Shown: in pieces, positions 1 to 11,142 of the stretch | How positions within the stretch are numbered: the first letter of the stretch is position 1 | How the letters are laid out: each line of letters begins with the position of its first letter | DNA from: Protula sp. h YS-2021 | Taxonomy: Eukaryota > Annelida > Polychaeta > Sabellida > Serpulidae | DNA: 64,000 nt | Assembly: GCA_949752745.1 (NCBI GenBank) | Contig: OX457027.1 | Location: 15,243,916 to 15,307,915, forward strand | Reading direction: 5' to 3' | Notes under the pieces: model-generated | What the model was told of the DNA's origin: nothing | Seen by the model: only the letters and a program-made list of their open reading frames with translations | Database searches by the model: none | Program-made: the position numbers and the translations under genes

Positions 1-1147
1 TACCTCCCAGGAGTTTCTGGGAAGCTTGTATCAGCTGCTTACCTCCCAGGAGTTACTGGGAAGCTTGTATCAGCTGCTTACCTCCCAGGAGTTTCTGGGA
101 AGCTTGTATCAGCTGCTTACCTCCCAGGAGTTTCTGGGAAGCTTGTATCAGCTGCTTACCTCCCAGGGGCTACTGAGAAGCTTGTATCAGCTATTTACCT
201 CCCAGGAGTTTCTGGGAAGCTTGTATCAGCTGCTTACCTCCCAGGAGTTTCTGGGAAGCTTGTATCAGCTGCTTACCTCCCAGGAGTTTCTGGGAAGCTT
301 GTATCAGCTGCTTACCTCCCAGGAGTTTCTGGGAAGCTTGTATCAGCTGCTCACCTCCCAGGAGTTACTGGGAAGCTTGTATCAGCTGCTTACCTCCCAG
401 GAGTTTCTGGGAAGCTTGGAGCAGCTGCTTACCTCCCAGGAGTTTCTGGAAAGCTTGTATCAGCTGCTTACCTCCAAGGAGTTTCTGGGAAGCTTGTATC
501 AGCTGCTTACCTCCCAGGAGTTTCTGGGAAGCTTGTATCAGCTGCTTAACTCCCAGGAGTTACTGGGAAGCTTGTATCAGCTGCTTACCTCCCAGGAGTT
601 TCTGGGAAGCTTGTATCAGCTGCTTACCTCCCAGGAGTTACTGGGAAGCTTTATCAGCTGCTTACCTCCCAGGGGCTACTGAGAAGCTTGTATCAGCTAC
701 TTACCTCCCAGGGGCTACTGGGAAGCTTGTTTCAGCTGCTTAGCTCCAGGAGTTACTGAGAAGCTTGTATCAGCTGCTTACCTCCCAGGAGTTATTGGGA
801 AGCTTGTACCAGCCGCTTACCTACCAAGAGTTACCGGGGAGCTTGTTTCAGCTGCTTAGCTCCCAGGAGTTACTGAGAAGCTTGTATCAGCTGCTTACCT
901 CCCAGGAGTTATTGGGAAGCTTGTACCAGCCGCTTACCTACCAAGAGTTACCGGGGAGCTTGTTTCAGCTGCTTAGCTCCCAGGGGCTATTGAGAAGCTT
1001 GTATCAGCTACTTATCTCCCAGGGGCTACTGAGAAGCTTGCATCAGCTGCTTACATCCCAGGAGTTACTTGGAAGCTTGCATCAGCTGCTTACCTCCCAG
1101 GAGTTACTGGGAAGCTTGCATCAACTGCTAACCTCCCAGGAGGGGTG
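1..1147. repeat. 39-bp minisatellite with HindIII site in each unit
   Basis: About 29 head-to-tail units of 39 bp, each containing AAGCTT and CTCCCAGGAGTT. The first 15 units are near-identical; after about 650 the units diverge, and some have point changes or single-base losses. 39 is a multiple of 3, so a long repetitive frame stays open (13-residue period). I treat that as a by-product of the repeat because no start context, splice site or non-repeat coding sequence adjoins it. The left edge of the window cuts the array. Confidence 0.95.
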
Positions 1148-1754
1148 AAGGAGATGCTGATTGGGGGAGGTGTGGAGGGGATGCTGATTGGGGGAGAGGT
1201 CTAACGGTTGCTGATTGGGGTGGGGTGGAGGAGATGCTGATTGGGGAAGAACGGGGTTGGAGTCCTGAGTGGAGGAGAGGTGATGGTATTACGAGGCGCT
1301 GTGGGTATTGGTAGATGAAATCTGACTTATTTTATGCATATCTATAACCAAACTGTCAAACTAAAAAGGAGAGGAGGTTGAAAAATGGCCCCAACCCCCC
1401 CCCCCCCCCTCTTCTGATATGTCGAAAATTTCTACGCTCAACTTTAAATAAACAGAGCTTTTTGTAACCACTCAGCAAGCCTCCTTAAAATAATTGATGA
1501 TATTGGAATATGAGAAAGTAAACAGATTGCCCAACACAATATTGGTTTTGCTTGTGGTTTAAAATTATAAAATATGTACTGTTTTTTTTCTCATTTTGAT
1601 CTGCTAAAAAATATAAATTTGTCTTCTCTTCCTGGTGACTGTGTCCAAACAGTGCTGCAGATATCTTTTTTAACGCCAGCATAAGTGCACCGCCCGTATT
1701 AAGGAATGACTAAAAGAAACCGTTCTATAAATATTCAAATCGATTTCACATTCA
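1148..1754. other. G-rich repeats then AT-rich spacer
   Basis: 1148-1270 holds four imperfect copies of a G-rich unit around GGAGATGCTGATTGGGG, apparently a second small tandem array abutting the satellite. A C-run follows at about 1395-1410. The remainder up to the DIRS end is AT-rich with no gene that I can support. Confidence 0.6.
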
Positions 1755-1993
1755 ACTATCGTTTTATTTTCGTAAAACGCGCTTTTACGAGTAAAAGCGC
1801 AATTCGCGTTCTCCACTTTTATATGGGTTCCCTTCCGGTTAATAATACCACGCAAATAGATGTGAAATTTTTCTAGTGAATAGAATGGTCCCTCTACTCT
1901 CCATCCTGTCTTCCCTCCAACTCCAGCCAATCAGCAAGCGAGAATGAAAAGACTTACGTCATTCGAAGACATCAATCATTCCCTTCAAGCCCA
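1755..1993 (-). repeat. DIRS 3' inverted terminal repeat with terminal hairpin
   Basis: The inner part (1818-1993) is the reverse complement of 9384-9566 with few mismatches. The outer part (1755-1817) is unique to this end and contains a self-complementary GCGCTTTTAC/GTAAAAGCGC stem. That outer part reappears inverted in the left half of the internal complementary region. Confidence 0.9.
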
Positions 1994-2047
1994 AAAATTG
2001 GTGACAACGCACCCAGGCTTGTTGCGGGCTGGCTGGGAGGGAAGATA

Positions 2048-2167
2048 GGATAAAAGTGGAGAACGCGAATTGCGCTTTTACTCGTTAAAGCGCGTTTTAC
2101 GAAAATAAAACGATAGTTTTACTTCGTAAAAGCTTTGAATTCGCTTATCTCCACTTTTATATGGGAC
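2048..2167 (-). repeat. DIRS internal complementary region (ICR)
   Basis: The left half (about 2052-2116) is complementary to the left terminus. The right half (about 2117-2166) is complementary to the right terminus at 9547-9595. The two halves meet at CGATAGTTTTACTTCG, which corresponds to the two element ends being apposed. In DIRS elements this region is thought to template completion of the ends through a circular intermediate. Confidence 0.88.
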
Positions 2168-3301
2168 TAAAGTCCGGAGTAGGAGAGCCTGCCATTCTGT
2201 AAAATTGCATGAAACTAAACTTGCGAATTACGCTGTAAAGCTCGTCAGAGCGCTTGTCCTTGGACATCTAACGAGGTGATATTGAGACAAATAAAAAGGC
2301 TCAAATTAAGTTCCACTTCTTTTAATTTTCTTCCAAGATATGGTCGGGGGGAATACTCCCGACCTGATGACAAATTCCAACAAAATAAATTGGAGATAAC
2401 CAAACAGAAAGTTGTGGGTTATATATAGTGACCACGTAGCCCACTCGACTGAGTGTCCAATCCATCCCCCTCCTGCCTCCCACTGGATGGAGCCCAACCT
2501 GGGATACTCCACGTTACATCTAAAACGTACGAATTCTAAGTGATAATAACATTTTATTATCTTGCAAAAGTTTAACCTAAAACATTAAATCTAAAATGAT
2601 TTATGTAAAAAGTAAAACTGACAGAGGAGAAATTAACTCTAGCTGTGTCCTTAAATGCATGCTGGCTAAACAACCCTGAGTAAGTACACATGGGACACAT
2701 ACTAAAGGTGTTGCCCAGATTGAAACATAAAACGAAATACTGTTAAAAATCGTTACATTGTGGATATAATATTCTCCTACACTCACAGAGTGTAAAATTT
2801 ATCACAGGAAACTAAAAATGCTGAGATTATCCGCAAATCAAGCACTTATGGGTACAGATCCCGAAAACGGTACCTTAGTCACTCCTATATGGTCACTGCA
2901 GGATGGGCTCTCCTTCTCATGGGATCAGATGGTGGTAAGACCTTGTCTATCGGATAAGACGAGAGACCGTCCACCTGTCACTCCCCCTCTTCTTTTTTCT
3001 AGAGGGAGTCTAGAAAGAAGGCGAAACACCATGACTGTCTCTATGAGAAGGGGAGCTGCTGTAGTGACGGAACCTTACACACAATAAAACAGTACGGGAC
3101 ATAAACAACGTCTCCGGACTCATACATTTGGATTCCGAAATACATTCGAAAAAAGACGAAAGGTCTTGTTCATGGTTGCCGTGAAATGATGAGATCACTT
3201 CTTGAATTTGTGATGGTATCCACCACGGCCCTTGGATGGAAGGTTCTTCGGTTTGCCCTTGCCCTTAGGTCTGGGAGTAGAGGGCCTGTAAATAAAAACA
3301 T
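2168..3301 (-). other. DIRS 3' non-coding region
   Basis: Lies between the recombinase stop and the ICR. Only short frames are present, none with recognisable motifs. Around 2855-2880 a short stretch (GATCCCGAAAACGG) resembles, in partly inverted form, sequence at 8660-8690 in the 5' leader. Confidence 0.5.
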
Positions 3302-4891
3302 TTAGGTTTTAATTGCTGCTTCCGCTGCAATGAAAGGACCTAAAGAATAAATACCCGAAATTTCGTCTTGGGAAAAATCTTTAAGGTAGTACTTAATAAA
3401 CGAGTTAGGTGAAACCCAACAACCCGTTTTGAGTATCTCTGACAATGACACATTGTGAATGGCCCTAAGGGAATTAGCCACTTGTCTGACTTGATGGGCT
3501 TTGATGTTTAATTCTGTATGAAGGGACGTGTCTGACTGAGTTTTTTCATACGCTGTGACAATTATCTCTTTAATGTACCGGGAAATAGTTTGTTTCGAGA
3601 GATCTTTGTTAAATCCCGGCATATAGGAGATGATTAGCGCATTTTGGTTTGGAGACCTATAAGCATCGGAAATTTCTAAGTATTGACGCAATGCTTTCAC
3701 GGGACATAAAGAGATTAGTCCCGTAGGGACTTGTTCTTCTGGAAGGGATGGGAGTGCTATGTGATCAAATGTGCCCATCCCGTGGGTTTTGATGTGGGTT
3801 TTACCCATAAAGCCTGCCCTGGGCACGAGGAAAACCTTATCCCAGGTCCCATCTTCCTTGCTCACTACTCTGTCCAGGGCGTGAATTTCACTTCTCCTTT
3901 TGCCTGACGCTAAGGCCAAAAGGAAGGTAAACCTTAGAGTTGCATTCTTTGCAGATATCAAGGTTTCCCCAAATATATCCGGTCTTTGCAGGAAACGAAG
4001 TACCAAGGCCAGATCCCATTTGGCTATATTGGGTGTACTCGGAGGACAGTTGACTTTAAAATGTCTAATTAATTGAGATAAGGCCGAATCTTCCCCTGGG
4101 TCGTACCCTATGGAAGCTTTGAGTTTAGAGCCTATGGCTGCTCTGTATCCCTCAATGGAGCTCACTTTCAAGTGTTCGTTAGAAAATAAGTGGTCCAGAA
4201 AGTCCGCCACTACTGGTGAGGATGCTTGGAATGGGTCTAATTTAGACTTATTGCACCATGAGGCAAATTTATTCCACTGGGCCCTGTATACTTTGGTTGT
4301 GGATTGTTTGTGACTATTGAATATTTTATCCACTACCTTTTCCGAGAATCCTTTTTTCTTCAAGAAGGATTGGTCAGGCACCATAGATGCGGGTTCAGTA
4401 GGTGCGGGGCCGGGTGAAAATGTTGCCAATGTGGTTAGGATAAAAGGCCCTTGTGGCATGGGATCGGAAGTGACTTGACCACCGAGCATTGAAGTAACAG
4501 AGCAAACCATGGGGCTTCTGGTGTCCACGGAGCTACCAGGAGGAGAAATTGGGGTTTCAATTTGATTATTCTCTGGAGGACTTGGAGTAGGATTGCCTGT
4601 GGTGGGAAGGCGTACAGTACCTCCTGTATTGGCCATGGGCAATTGAGAGCGTCCACAGCCCATGCCGATGGGTCTGGGCAGGGGGAGACAAATTTGGGTA
4701 GTTGTGTCGTCCTGGAGTTGGCAAACAGGTCCAGGGTGGGAGGACCCCAAAGTGACTGATTTACTATCCATCGGAAAGATGAGCGTGCTAGGCACCATTC
4801 CGTGTGGATTACTTGACCTTCCCTGGAGGCTAGGTCTGCCAGAACATTGAGTTTCCCCGCCAAATGTTGGGCTGTGAGGGTGATATGACAT
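3302..4891 (-). CDS. DIRS tyrosine recombinase (YR) ORF
   Basis: Open frame of 529 residues. Residues from about 185 onward form the integrase domain: a SAM-like helical N-terminal core-binding region (around KVYRAQWNKFASWC), then the catalytic domain with Arg in ASGKRRSEI, the HQVRQVA box (H-x-x-R), and a C-terminal CWVSPNSFIKYYL with the candidate nucleophilic Tyr. The enzyme would integrate the circular cDNA by strand exchange rather than by DDE chemistry. The first 150 residues overlap the RT/RNase H reading frame in another phase, so the real start may be internal. This is the only DIRS gene here without an obvious break. Confidence 0.88.
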   Translation of the reverse strand: MSYHPHSPTFGGETQCSGRPSLQGRSSNPHGMVPSTLIFPMDSKSVTLGSSHPGPVCQLQDDTTTQICLPLPRPIGMGCGRSQLPMANTGGTVRLPTTGNPTPSPPENNQIETPISPPGSSVDTRSPMVCSVTSMLGGQVTSDPMPQGPFILTTLATFSPGPAPTEPASMVPDQSFLKKKGFSEKVVDKIFNSHKQSTTKVYRAQWNKFASWCNKSKLDPFQASSPVVADFLDHLFSNEHLKVSSIEGYRAAIGSKLKASIGYDPGEDSALSQLIRHFKVNCPPSTPNIAKWDLALVLRFLQRPDIFGETLISAKNATLRFTFLLALASGKRRSEIHALDRVVSKEDGTWDKVFLVPRAGFMGKTHIKTHGMGTFDHIALPSLPEEQVPTGLISLCPVKALRQYLEISDAYRSPNQNALIISYMPGFNKDLSKQTISRYIKEIIVTAYEKTQSDTSLHTELNIKAHQVRQVANSLRAIHNVSLSEILKTGCWVSPNSFIKYYLKDFSQDEISGIYSLGPFIAAEAAIKT

Positions 4892-6393
4892 TGACGGGCC
4901 CGGCTAGTTTCGAGAGCGATAGGGATCTGGTCCCCCCTTGTCTGTTCAGGTATGCTATTGCTGTGGAATTGTCCAACAGAAATAGGACTGATTTGTTTTT
5001 GAGCAGATGGTTCAGTTTGTTTAGGGCTATCCAGACTACCCGCAACTCTAGCCAATGGATATGGTGTTTGTTCAGAGAGGGAGACCATATCCCTTTCCAT
5101 ACTTGGCCCTGACAGTGTATCCCCCAACCTTTTTGTGACGAGTCCGTTTGAAGTTCTATTTCCGGGGCTGGGAAATGAAAAGGGACACCCTCGGTCATTA
5201 CGATGGGATCGCACCACCACTGTAGAAGGGATTGTGCCTTCTGGGAAATTTCCGTTCTGGCTTGTGGGAATCTTCCTTTTTAGGCACCTTTCCTCGGTAG
5301 GGAAGGCTCTGGCATTTTTTAGATCCCATTTCTCCCCGAGAAATATGATGTTCTGCTTGGGAGAGAGTTCTGATTTGGGTAGATTGACCACAAGCCCGAC
5401 TTTCAGGGCTTTTCGCACCAACCTTACCGTCTGTCGGTGGGCTATCTCTTTGTCCCGATTGGCTAACAGCCAGTCGTCCAGATATTGGAAGACTAGCATG
5501 CCTTCTAGACGAGCCCACGATTTCAGAACTCTCATTACCTTTGAGAAAACGTATGGGGCTCTAGAGAGGCCGAAGGGAAGTTCCCGAAACCAGAGACGTT
5601 TTGTGCCCACTTAGAAGCCTAGGAATTTTTTGGCTGATTGGTGTAATGGGATATGGAGGTAGGCGTCGGATAGATCTATCGAAGTACCCCACATCCCTGC
5701 TTGTAGGCTTTCTTTTATGATTTGGGCCGTGTCCATTTGAAAGGTCGTTGTCAAAAGAAACTCGTTTAGGGTGGAGAGGTCTATGACTAGTCTCCACCCC
5801 CCTGACTTTTTGGGAACTAAGAAAACCCTGCTGAAGAAAGCTGTTTGGGCTTCGGGCATTTTCTCTATGGCTTCTTTTCTTTGTAGTGATAATAGCATCT
5901 CTTGCAGAGCCAGATCTTTTTCTGAGCCCTCGGGGTAAGAGGTGGCTAGATTTTTTGGGGCCTGACTGGTGAGGGGTATAGAAACTTTGTGCCCCCTCTG
6001 ATCCCGTTTGAATGGGAGGGAGTAGCCATTTTTCAACCATCGGACTACCCGACGGGGAGCCCCCATTTTCGCCCAATCTTGCCAAAATTTGCCTAGCCTT
6101 CCTCCTACGGGCCAGCAGTCGTTGTAGGATTGCAAATCTTTTAAGTTTTCTGCATTTATTAAAGTATCGCCAAGAGACCAAGGAGTCTCTGGGCGGTACT
6201 TTGGTTGGCTGCTACCTGCTCTGCTGCGGCGATGGACCCTCCTGCCTGGTGCCGTAATTCTGCTTCGGCTTCTTGACTGGAGGCGGTTGAGGCTGCGCGT
6301 TGGGCTTTGACTGTTCTGAGCTCTGGCGCTGGGTTCTCTTGCGCTTGAATGGGCGTCGGAGAGAGGACCGAGACATTCTTGACATGAGTGCAA
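4435..6393 (-). pseudogene. DIRS reverse transcriptase / RNase H polyprotein, interrupted
   Basis: The RT fingers and palm are read from 6393: VFLVPKKSGGWRLVIDLSTL, then SIDLSDAYLHIPL with a catalytic Asp. An in-frame TAA at 5613-5611 follows KKFLGF. The frame resumes at LPFGLSRAPYVFSKVM and the FQYLDDWLLA catalytic box (YxDD type). RNase H (TDSSQKGWGIHC, LELR, LLDNSTAIAYLN) lies in a different frame at 5198-4890. The following part (AQHLAGKLNVLADLASR, then PTLDLFANS, which resembles the region beyond RNase H in DIRS elements) is back in the first frame. So there is one nonsense codon and at least two frameshifts. It overlaps gag upstream and YR downstream. Confidence 0.88.
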
Positions 6394-8429
6394 AGTCTTG
6401 CGACAGGGAACGGCTCTCCTGATTGACTTTCTCGATCTCCGCCGGGGGAAATAACTCCTTCTCGCCGAGGATGGGGGCGTGGCGTAACTCTCTTAGCCCT
6501 TTAACGCTGGACCAACAATGTTGTAGGAATGCGTCCCGTCTAAGAAAAACCATGGACGTCATCAGAAATGTTGCCAACTTGACCACGTCTCTGGTTGCCA
6601 GAGCCAAACATTCCAGTAGCTTGGAAGTTACCGGATCATTGAAGCGTAAATCTTCCCATCGCGTTTTCAAAGCTTTTAAAGTATGGTCCTGAAAGGACAT
6701 AATATTGAGAACGTGGCGGGAGGTTGCCTCAATAGTTTTGGCGTCCTTTTCCACCAGCGGGATGTCTGAGTCGTTACGGACGGACGGCATCCAGACTGTG
6801 CGTTTGGCGGGCTGCTCTAATGCCTCTGTCGGCAACAAATCGTTCGATGGTCGATACGGGCCCGGTCTCACCGCGCAATGTCGTGAAGCGTGAAAACGGG
6901 ACAAAGCACGCCCTTCCGCGTTGTCCATCTTCTTAAACTCCCTTGATCGCACTGCTATGGCGTTGGCTATGCCCTCGCTAGTCGGAAGTGCAATAAATGG
7001 ATCCTGATTCATGGGAGCTGTTTGGGAGGTCATCCGAATCGGGGGATCCTCCTTGTCGAGAGCTGGAGAACCGACTGTAACGTTCGCCAGGCGAGCGATC
7101 TCCTGGATTGCGTCTCGGAAAGGTACATCTTCCGGAGTCATCGTAGACGACGTGACTGAAGGTGTTGCATTCTCACTACGAGGCGCAAGGTCCGGTGGAG
7201 ACGGGGTCCTGATTGGGCGTCTTCCAGCCGCTGCTGGGTCTTTCCAGAGTTTTTGACCGCTACTCGAAGACCTGACGTAATCCATCTCTCTGAGAGGAAG
7301 TCGAAACTGGGCTGATGGGAGTGCATCTCCCATTTCCTCATCCGGCCCCTCGTCCTCGGATTCTTGATCTTCCGAGCTTTGCACTGACTCCTCCCTATGC
7401 TCCACGGCTTCTGAATGTGAGGGAGCTGCGCAGGTGGGAGTATAAATTTCCCGTTCTCGATTAAGTTGGATCGACGACAAAGGCGAGGTCACCGAAGGTA
7501 TAAAGTCGTCATCCTCTTCCCCGGCTAGGCCTGATACCTGACCTGAGGGGGGAAACTCTGAGGAGCCGGCGTCGCTAATAACTTCTACTTCCGGTGGTTG
7601 ACTGTTCGGGCCCAAACCAGAAGGTGGTGAATGGGTCGGAGATGAATGTGTATCCGGAGGAGGGCGTGAGATCGTAGCAGATGGTTTACGTTTACGCCGC
7701 GATTCAGGGGTTTGCTTCTTGAACTGTTGTTGTAGTTCTTGGAGCTGTTTTTGTAACTGAGTCTGTAACGACAGAAACTCAGAGAATTCGCTGGGCAAAC
7801 GAGGCATCTGAGGAGGAGGGGGGAGTTCCATCTGAGATGGGATCCCCAGTTGACCCGACATCGCCGAGAAACTTGCTCCCGAATCCGTGTGAGTGACCGT
7901 GACCGGCTCTGGTGTGGGTACTGTCTCCGAAACTGTTTCTTTTTTAATACCTTCCGTAGGACTAAGAGCCCAAACCTTCCTCAAAGTCTCTTTTTCCTTA
8001 CCCTCCGGTACGTCTAATTCAGCTACCGTTTCCGAATATGCCCTCCGCTTACGGGATTTTCTGCCTTTCTTATCCACTGCGAAGGCACTCAGAGCCCGTA
8101 TCTATTCTCACCGGCGTGGAGACCTGTTCTAAGATCACTGAACTGGCCTTGCGCATAGTCCCCTCTAAAAATTCTGGCGTAAGGAACGGTGCAGAAGATA
8201 AGGCTTTCCTTCTATCCCGTCTGCGGTCGTTGCGAACCCTGTTTCTGTGAATGAGTTTCCACTCCTTCCCCGAAAGGTGGTGACACTCAGCGCACGTATT
8301 CCACTCGTCGCAGAGGGGCAAGTTGCTTCTCCGTCTACAACGGTCGCAGACCGAATGAGGGTTAAGAGCTGAGGGCGGATGTGTACACTGCGGAAGCGTC
8401 GGTGGGTCCCGCAGACCGGCTTCTGTCAT
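6212..8429 (-). pseudogene. DIRS gag-like ORF, frameshifted near 8080-8105
   Basis: The N-terminal part (ATG at 8429) has a Cys/His cluster of CDRC...CDEW..CAEC form and a basic tract. It ends at 8070. The main part runs in another frame from about 8077 to 6212 and has a basic start, a Pro/Glu-rich middle with a Gln-rich coiled-coil-like stretch (LQTQLQKQLQELQQQFKK), and a conserved C-terminal helical region ending in a basic tail. The two frames must switch between 8070 and 8108: the second frame meets a TAG just upstream, the first a TAA just downstream. A pyrimidine-rich stretch ending in CAG sits directly before the ATG, so a spliced leader is possible. Confidence 0.75.
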
Positions 8430-8564
8430 ATCTGAAAAACAAGCAGAAGAAAAAACACTGATGAGTAAACTGTACATGTCCCCAGTAGACAGGTAAAGCA
8501 TACAAGTAACAGTTATTAATATTCTGGGCATTTTAAGAGTGACAGTAGGAAGTACGACGACCAC

Positions 8565-9383
8565 TCTCTTTCATCCAGACGTTACTAACGTATTTATTGG
8601 CGTTTCAAGATTTCAGAACCAGAAAAAACGCGAAACGGGACACCTGGGCCCATTTTCGGGATCCTCGGTCGATCCCGAAAACGGGATCTGACCATGAGTC
8701 CGAAAAACGGTACCAGTCCTTGGTGCCTAAAAATGGGATCCTCTATGGATGGGATCCTAACCCTGACTTAGGCCTGTCCCCTACGTGGGGGGGGGGGGCA
8801 TAAACGGGCTTCCAGGTGCCATTGAAGGCACCCTGGTGCCGTTTATGGGATACAGCAGTCCCATAAACGGGATATAACTTAAAAATTCGCCAAAACGCCA
8901 AAAAACGTTAAAAGTCTGGACCAAAAAAAGTAGCGTCTAGAGGAAACTGGACGGAACTAACTGGTCTCATAGGAGTGTCTGATACAGCAAAAACGGGCCA
9001 TAACGTGATGACACCTAAGCTGTAGCTGACTGGGAATCAAAGCAGGCAAAGTGGGCTGCAGAGACTCAACCAACTCCGAGGCGATGTGTGCACGAACTAG
9101 ACTCAGAAGAAAGGTCCTGTAGCTTCCGTGTGGAGAAAAGAGGCACACTTCCCGGGACGAAAAAAGTCTCCACAACGTGTAAACTCAACAACTACCAGAC
9201 CGAAGTCACAAGTGCGACCGTATTGCTCTAATCCTGAATCAAATTAATCCAACATTATAGAGGATGAAGAATATCCTTAAATGCAATGAAATAGAAAATT
9301 AAAAGCAAAATCGCACCTTGCCTAGTTCCCCTTTTTCAAAGAAAAAGTGGAGCACACAGAAATGCGTGTGTTGTCAACACCAC
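8565..9383 (-). other. DIRS 5' leader region
   Basis: Non-coding on the element strand. Contains repeated GGGATC/GATCCC motifs spaced through 8655-8870 (cATTTTCGGGATCC, GATCCCGAAAACGGGATC, AAAATGGGATCC and others) that could fold into stems. No gene seen. Confidence 0.5.
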
Positions 9384-9595
9384 GCTTGAAGGGAATGGTT
9401 GATGTCTTCGAATGACGTAAGTCTTTTCATTCTCGCTTGTTGATTGGCTGGAGTTGGAGGGAAGACAGGCTGGAGAGTAGAGGGACCATTCTATTCACTA
9501 GAAAAATTTCATTTCTATTTGCGTGGTATTATTAACCGGAAGGGAACCCATATAAAAGTGGAGATAAGCGAGTTCAAAGCTTTTACGAAGTAAAA
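9384..9595 (-). repeat. DIRS 5' inverted terminal repeat
   Basis: Reverse complement of 1818-1993 over about 175 bp, followed by the end-specific segment with TTTTACGAAGTAAAA that reappears in the ICR. Confidence 0.9.
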
Positions 9596-9649
9596 ATACA
9601 GCTGTACTACGCATTGTCCAGGGTCCTAGTGGTTATTGAATTCATCCCC

Positions 9650-9930
9650 GTAGAGAGGGCACTTGGTATTGGTACCATGCGTGTTCAAAAACGCGGAAAA
9701 GGGGGGTTATTTTGAAGCCAGGTGCGGTATGTGCGCAATGCAAATTTCGTTAAAAAGAAGGGGGTATTTTCATTCAGTTTGCCACAAATAATTCTCTCGG
9801 AACTAAACTCAGCGTTTGGTTAAAAAAGGGTGTCATTTCAAACTTAGCACTCCGCATTTAAGAGTTGTTTTTAAAAGTCATGGGCATGCCTGGTAACCAG
9901 TTGGAACGTGAGCGCCCCCCCCCCCCTCGA
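9650..9930 (+). repeat. Dispersed repeat family R1, copy 1
   Basis: Shares with copies at 10205, 39445 (inverted), 47825 and 56287 (inverted) the ordered blocks TACCATGCGTGTTCAAAA, AATTTCGTTAAAAA, CTCAGCGTTTGGTTAAAAA, AACTTAGCACTCCGCATTT and TGGTAACCAGTTGG, and a C- or G-homopolymer at the edge. No coding potential. Class unknown; no TIRs or target duplications were recognised. Confidence 0.8.
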
Positions 9931-10204
9931 TAGTTGGTACATGAGCGTTCCTCCCCCACCCGGTAGTTTGCTGAATGTTTCGAGTATCACGAATCTTGGT
10001 GATTTTGGCGTCTAAATGTGAGTCACAAATCTGCAGGAAGTTATGCATCGCCGCCAGTTACACCAAATCGAAAAGATGAAACATAACAGATGCTTAATTT
10101 GAAAAAAAAAATTCTTGGAAATATCGAAAGAGAAAACTGATTTCATGCTAAATTCAGGCTTACCTTTGCTTACTCTTGCCGAACATTTTTTTCTGGGACC
10201 CCGG

Positions 10205-10490
10205 GGGGGGGGGGGGTGGGGGCACTCGCTATCGCATATGTTACCATGCGTATCCAAAACGAAAACGCAGAGGAAGGGGTATAATTATGAGGCCCGAGGC
10301 TGACGTGCGGAGTGCCAATTTCGTTAAAAATAGGGCGTGGAGGGGTCTTTCAGAACAGTACAGCGTTTACCTAAAAAGGGATCATTTCAAAATTAGCGCT
10401 CAGCGTTTAGGGATCGTCTTTAAAACACGCATGGTAAGCACCTGGTACATGTGTGCGCCCCCTCCCCCCCCCCCCCCCCCCCCGTCCGGT
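10205..10490 (+). repeat. Dispersed repeat family R1, copy 2
   Basis: Same block order as copy 1 (GTTACCATGCGTATCCAAAA, AATTTCGTTAAAAA, TTAGCGCTCAGCGTTTAGGG, ATGGTAAGCACCTGG), flanked by a G-run at 10201 and a C-run at about 10448-10482. Confidence 0.8.
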
Positions 10491-10788
10491 TGGCAAACTC
10501 TTCCCCCCGCTGAGGAAAAGTAACCCACTTCATGGAGATAATCCGTGGATAACCTGCACTTGTTTACTCAACAAGGCTTGATTAGCCTGAGGAGGGTTTA
10601 TTTTGTTTTCCATAACGATAGATAAAATACTGTGTGGCTATTTTCAAGAATACCGCAATCAAATAAGAATTGTTTTTAAATTTAAGGAAAATATAAGGAA
10701 TTTTACACAGGAATTTTTCGCTACTGGGTATTGTATTGGTTATATTCAATTTTCCACTATTAAGCTGTATTGAATCTGTGATTTTTTA

Positions 10789-11142
10789 TCATCGGTTTAT
10801 TGTAAAAGTTGGCACCATCCGACAAAAATTCACGGAAATCAGTAACCCCTGTGAATCCCACTCACTTTCTTCACCGTTCTTTGCTTCGGGCTTCAGACCT
10901 ACGACGTTTATTGTGATCTTTTTGGCATGCTTCGGTACTGTGAGTTGAATACTCTGTTCCTTAAAAGGTATTGACTCTCCTTGCACTTTTACCAGACCTT
11001 GTTTAAAAGACGTGGTTTGGTCTTGGTTGACCCCGATGTCCAGATTAAGAGGCACGCTGACGTCATCGATGATGTCATTGTCAACCACACTGAATCTTTG
11101 CATTTCCTTGCCATTCGTGTCCATGTGGTTAGTCACGGGCAC
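10789..11142 (-). CDS. Membrane-protein gene, exon 5 (terminal; cytoplasmic tail)
   Basis: Acceptor TTGCAACAG|GTGCCC opens the exon in phase 0, matching the phase-0 donor of exon 4. The frame stays open for 117 codons to a TAA-type stop at 10789. An alternative donor GTGAGT at 10865-10860 would end the exon at 10866 in phase 1. An AATAAA lies about 190 bp downstream on this strand (near 10592). The encoded tail is soluble, mixed-charge and Val/Ile-rich towards the C terminus (IQLTVPKHAKKITINVVG). I recognise no domain. It would lie inside the cell according to the exon 4 topology. Confidence 0.6.
   Translation of the reverse strand: MPVTNHMDTNGKEMQRFSVVDNDIIDDVSVPLNLDIGVNQDQTTSFKQGLVKVQGESIPFKEQSIQLTVPKHAKKITINVVGLKPEAKNGEESEWDSQGLLISVNFCRMVPTFTINR

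Larger units (their letters stand above)
1755..9595 (-). mobile_element. DIRS-type tyrosine-recombinase retrotransposon, degenerate copy
   Basis: Coding strand is minus, in the order gag (8429 to 6212), RT/RNase H (6393 to 4435), tyrosine recombinase (4891 to 3302), internal complementary region (about 2048-2167), 3' inverted repeat. The inverted repeats (1818-1993 and 9384-9566) are about 175 bp and nearly identical. The outermost 60 bp of each end differ from each other, and both are found joined, in reverse complement, in the internal complementary region. This is the circle-junction layout known for DIRS elements. The ends are stem-loops (GCGCTTTTACGAGTAAAAGC at 1791, TTTTACGAAGTAAAA at 9581). 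No target duplication is seen, as expected for a recombinase-integrated element. Confidence 0.93.

Noticed and set aside
26..1148. Long open frames (218 and 127 residues) across the 39-bp satellite
   Set aside because: Period is a multiple of 3, so any stop-free unit gives a long frame; no non-repeat coding sequence, splice site or start context.
8597..8803. Plus-strand ORFs within the DIRS element
   Set aside because: Antisense shadows of gag/RT/YR or of the leader; no motifs.
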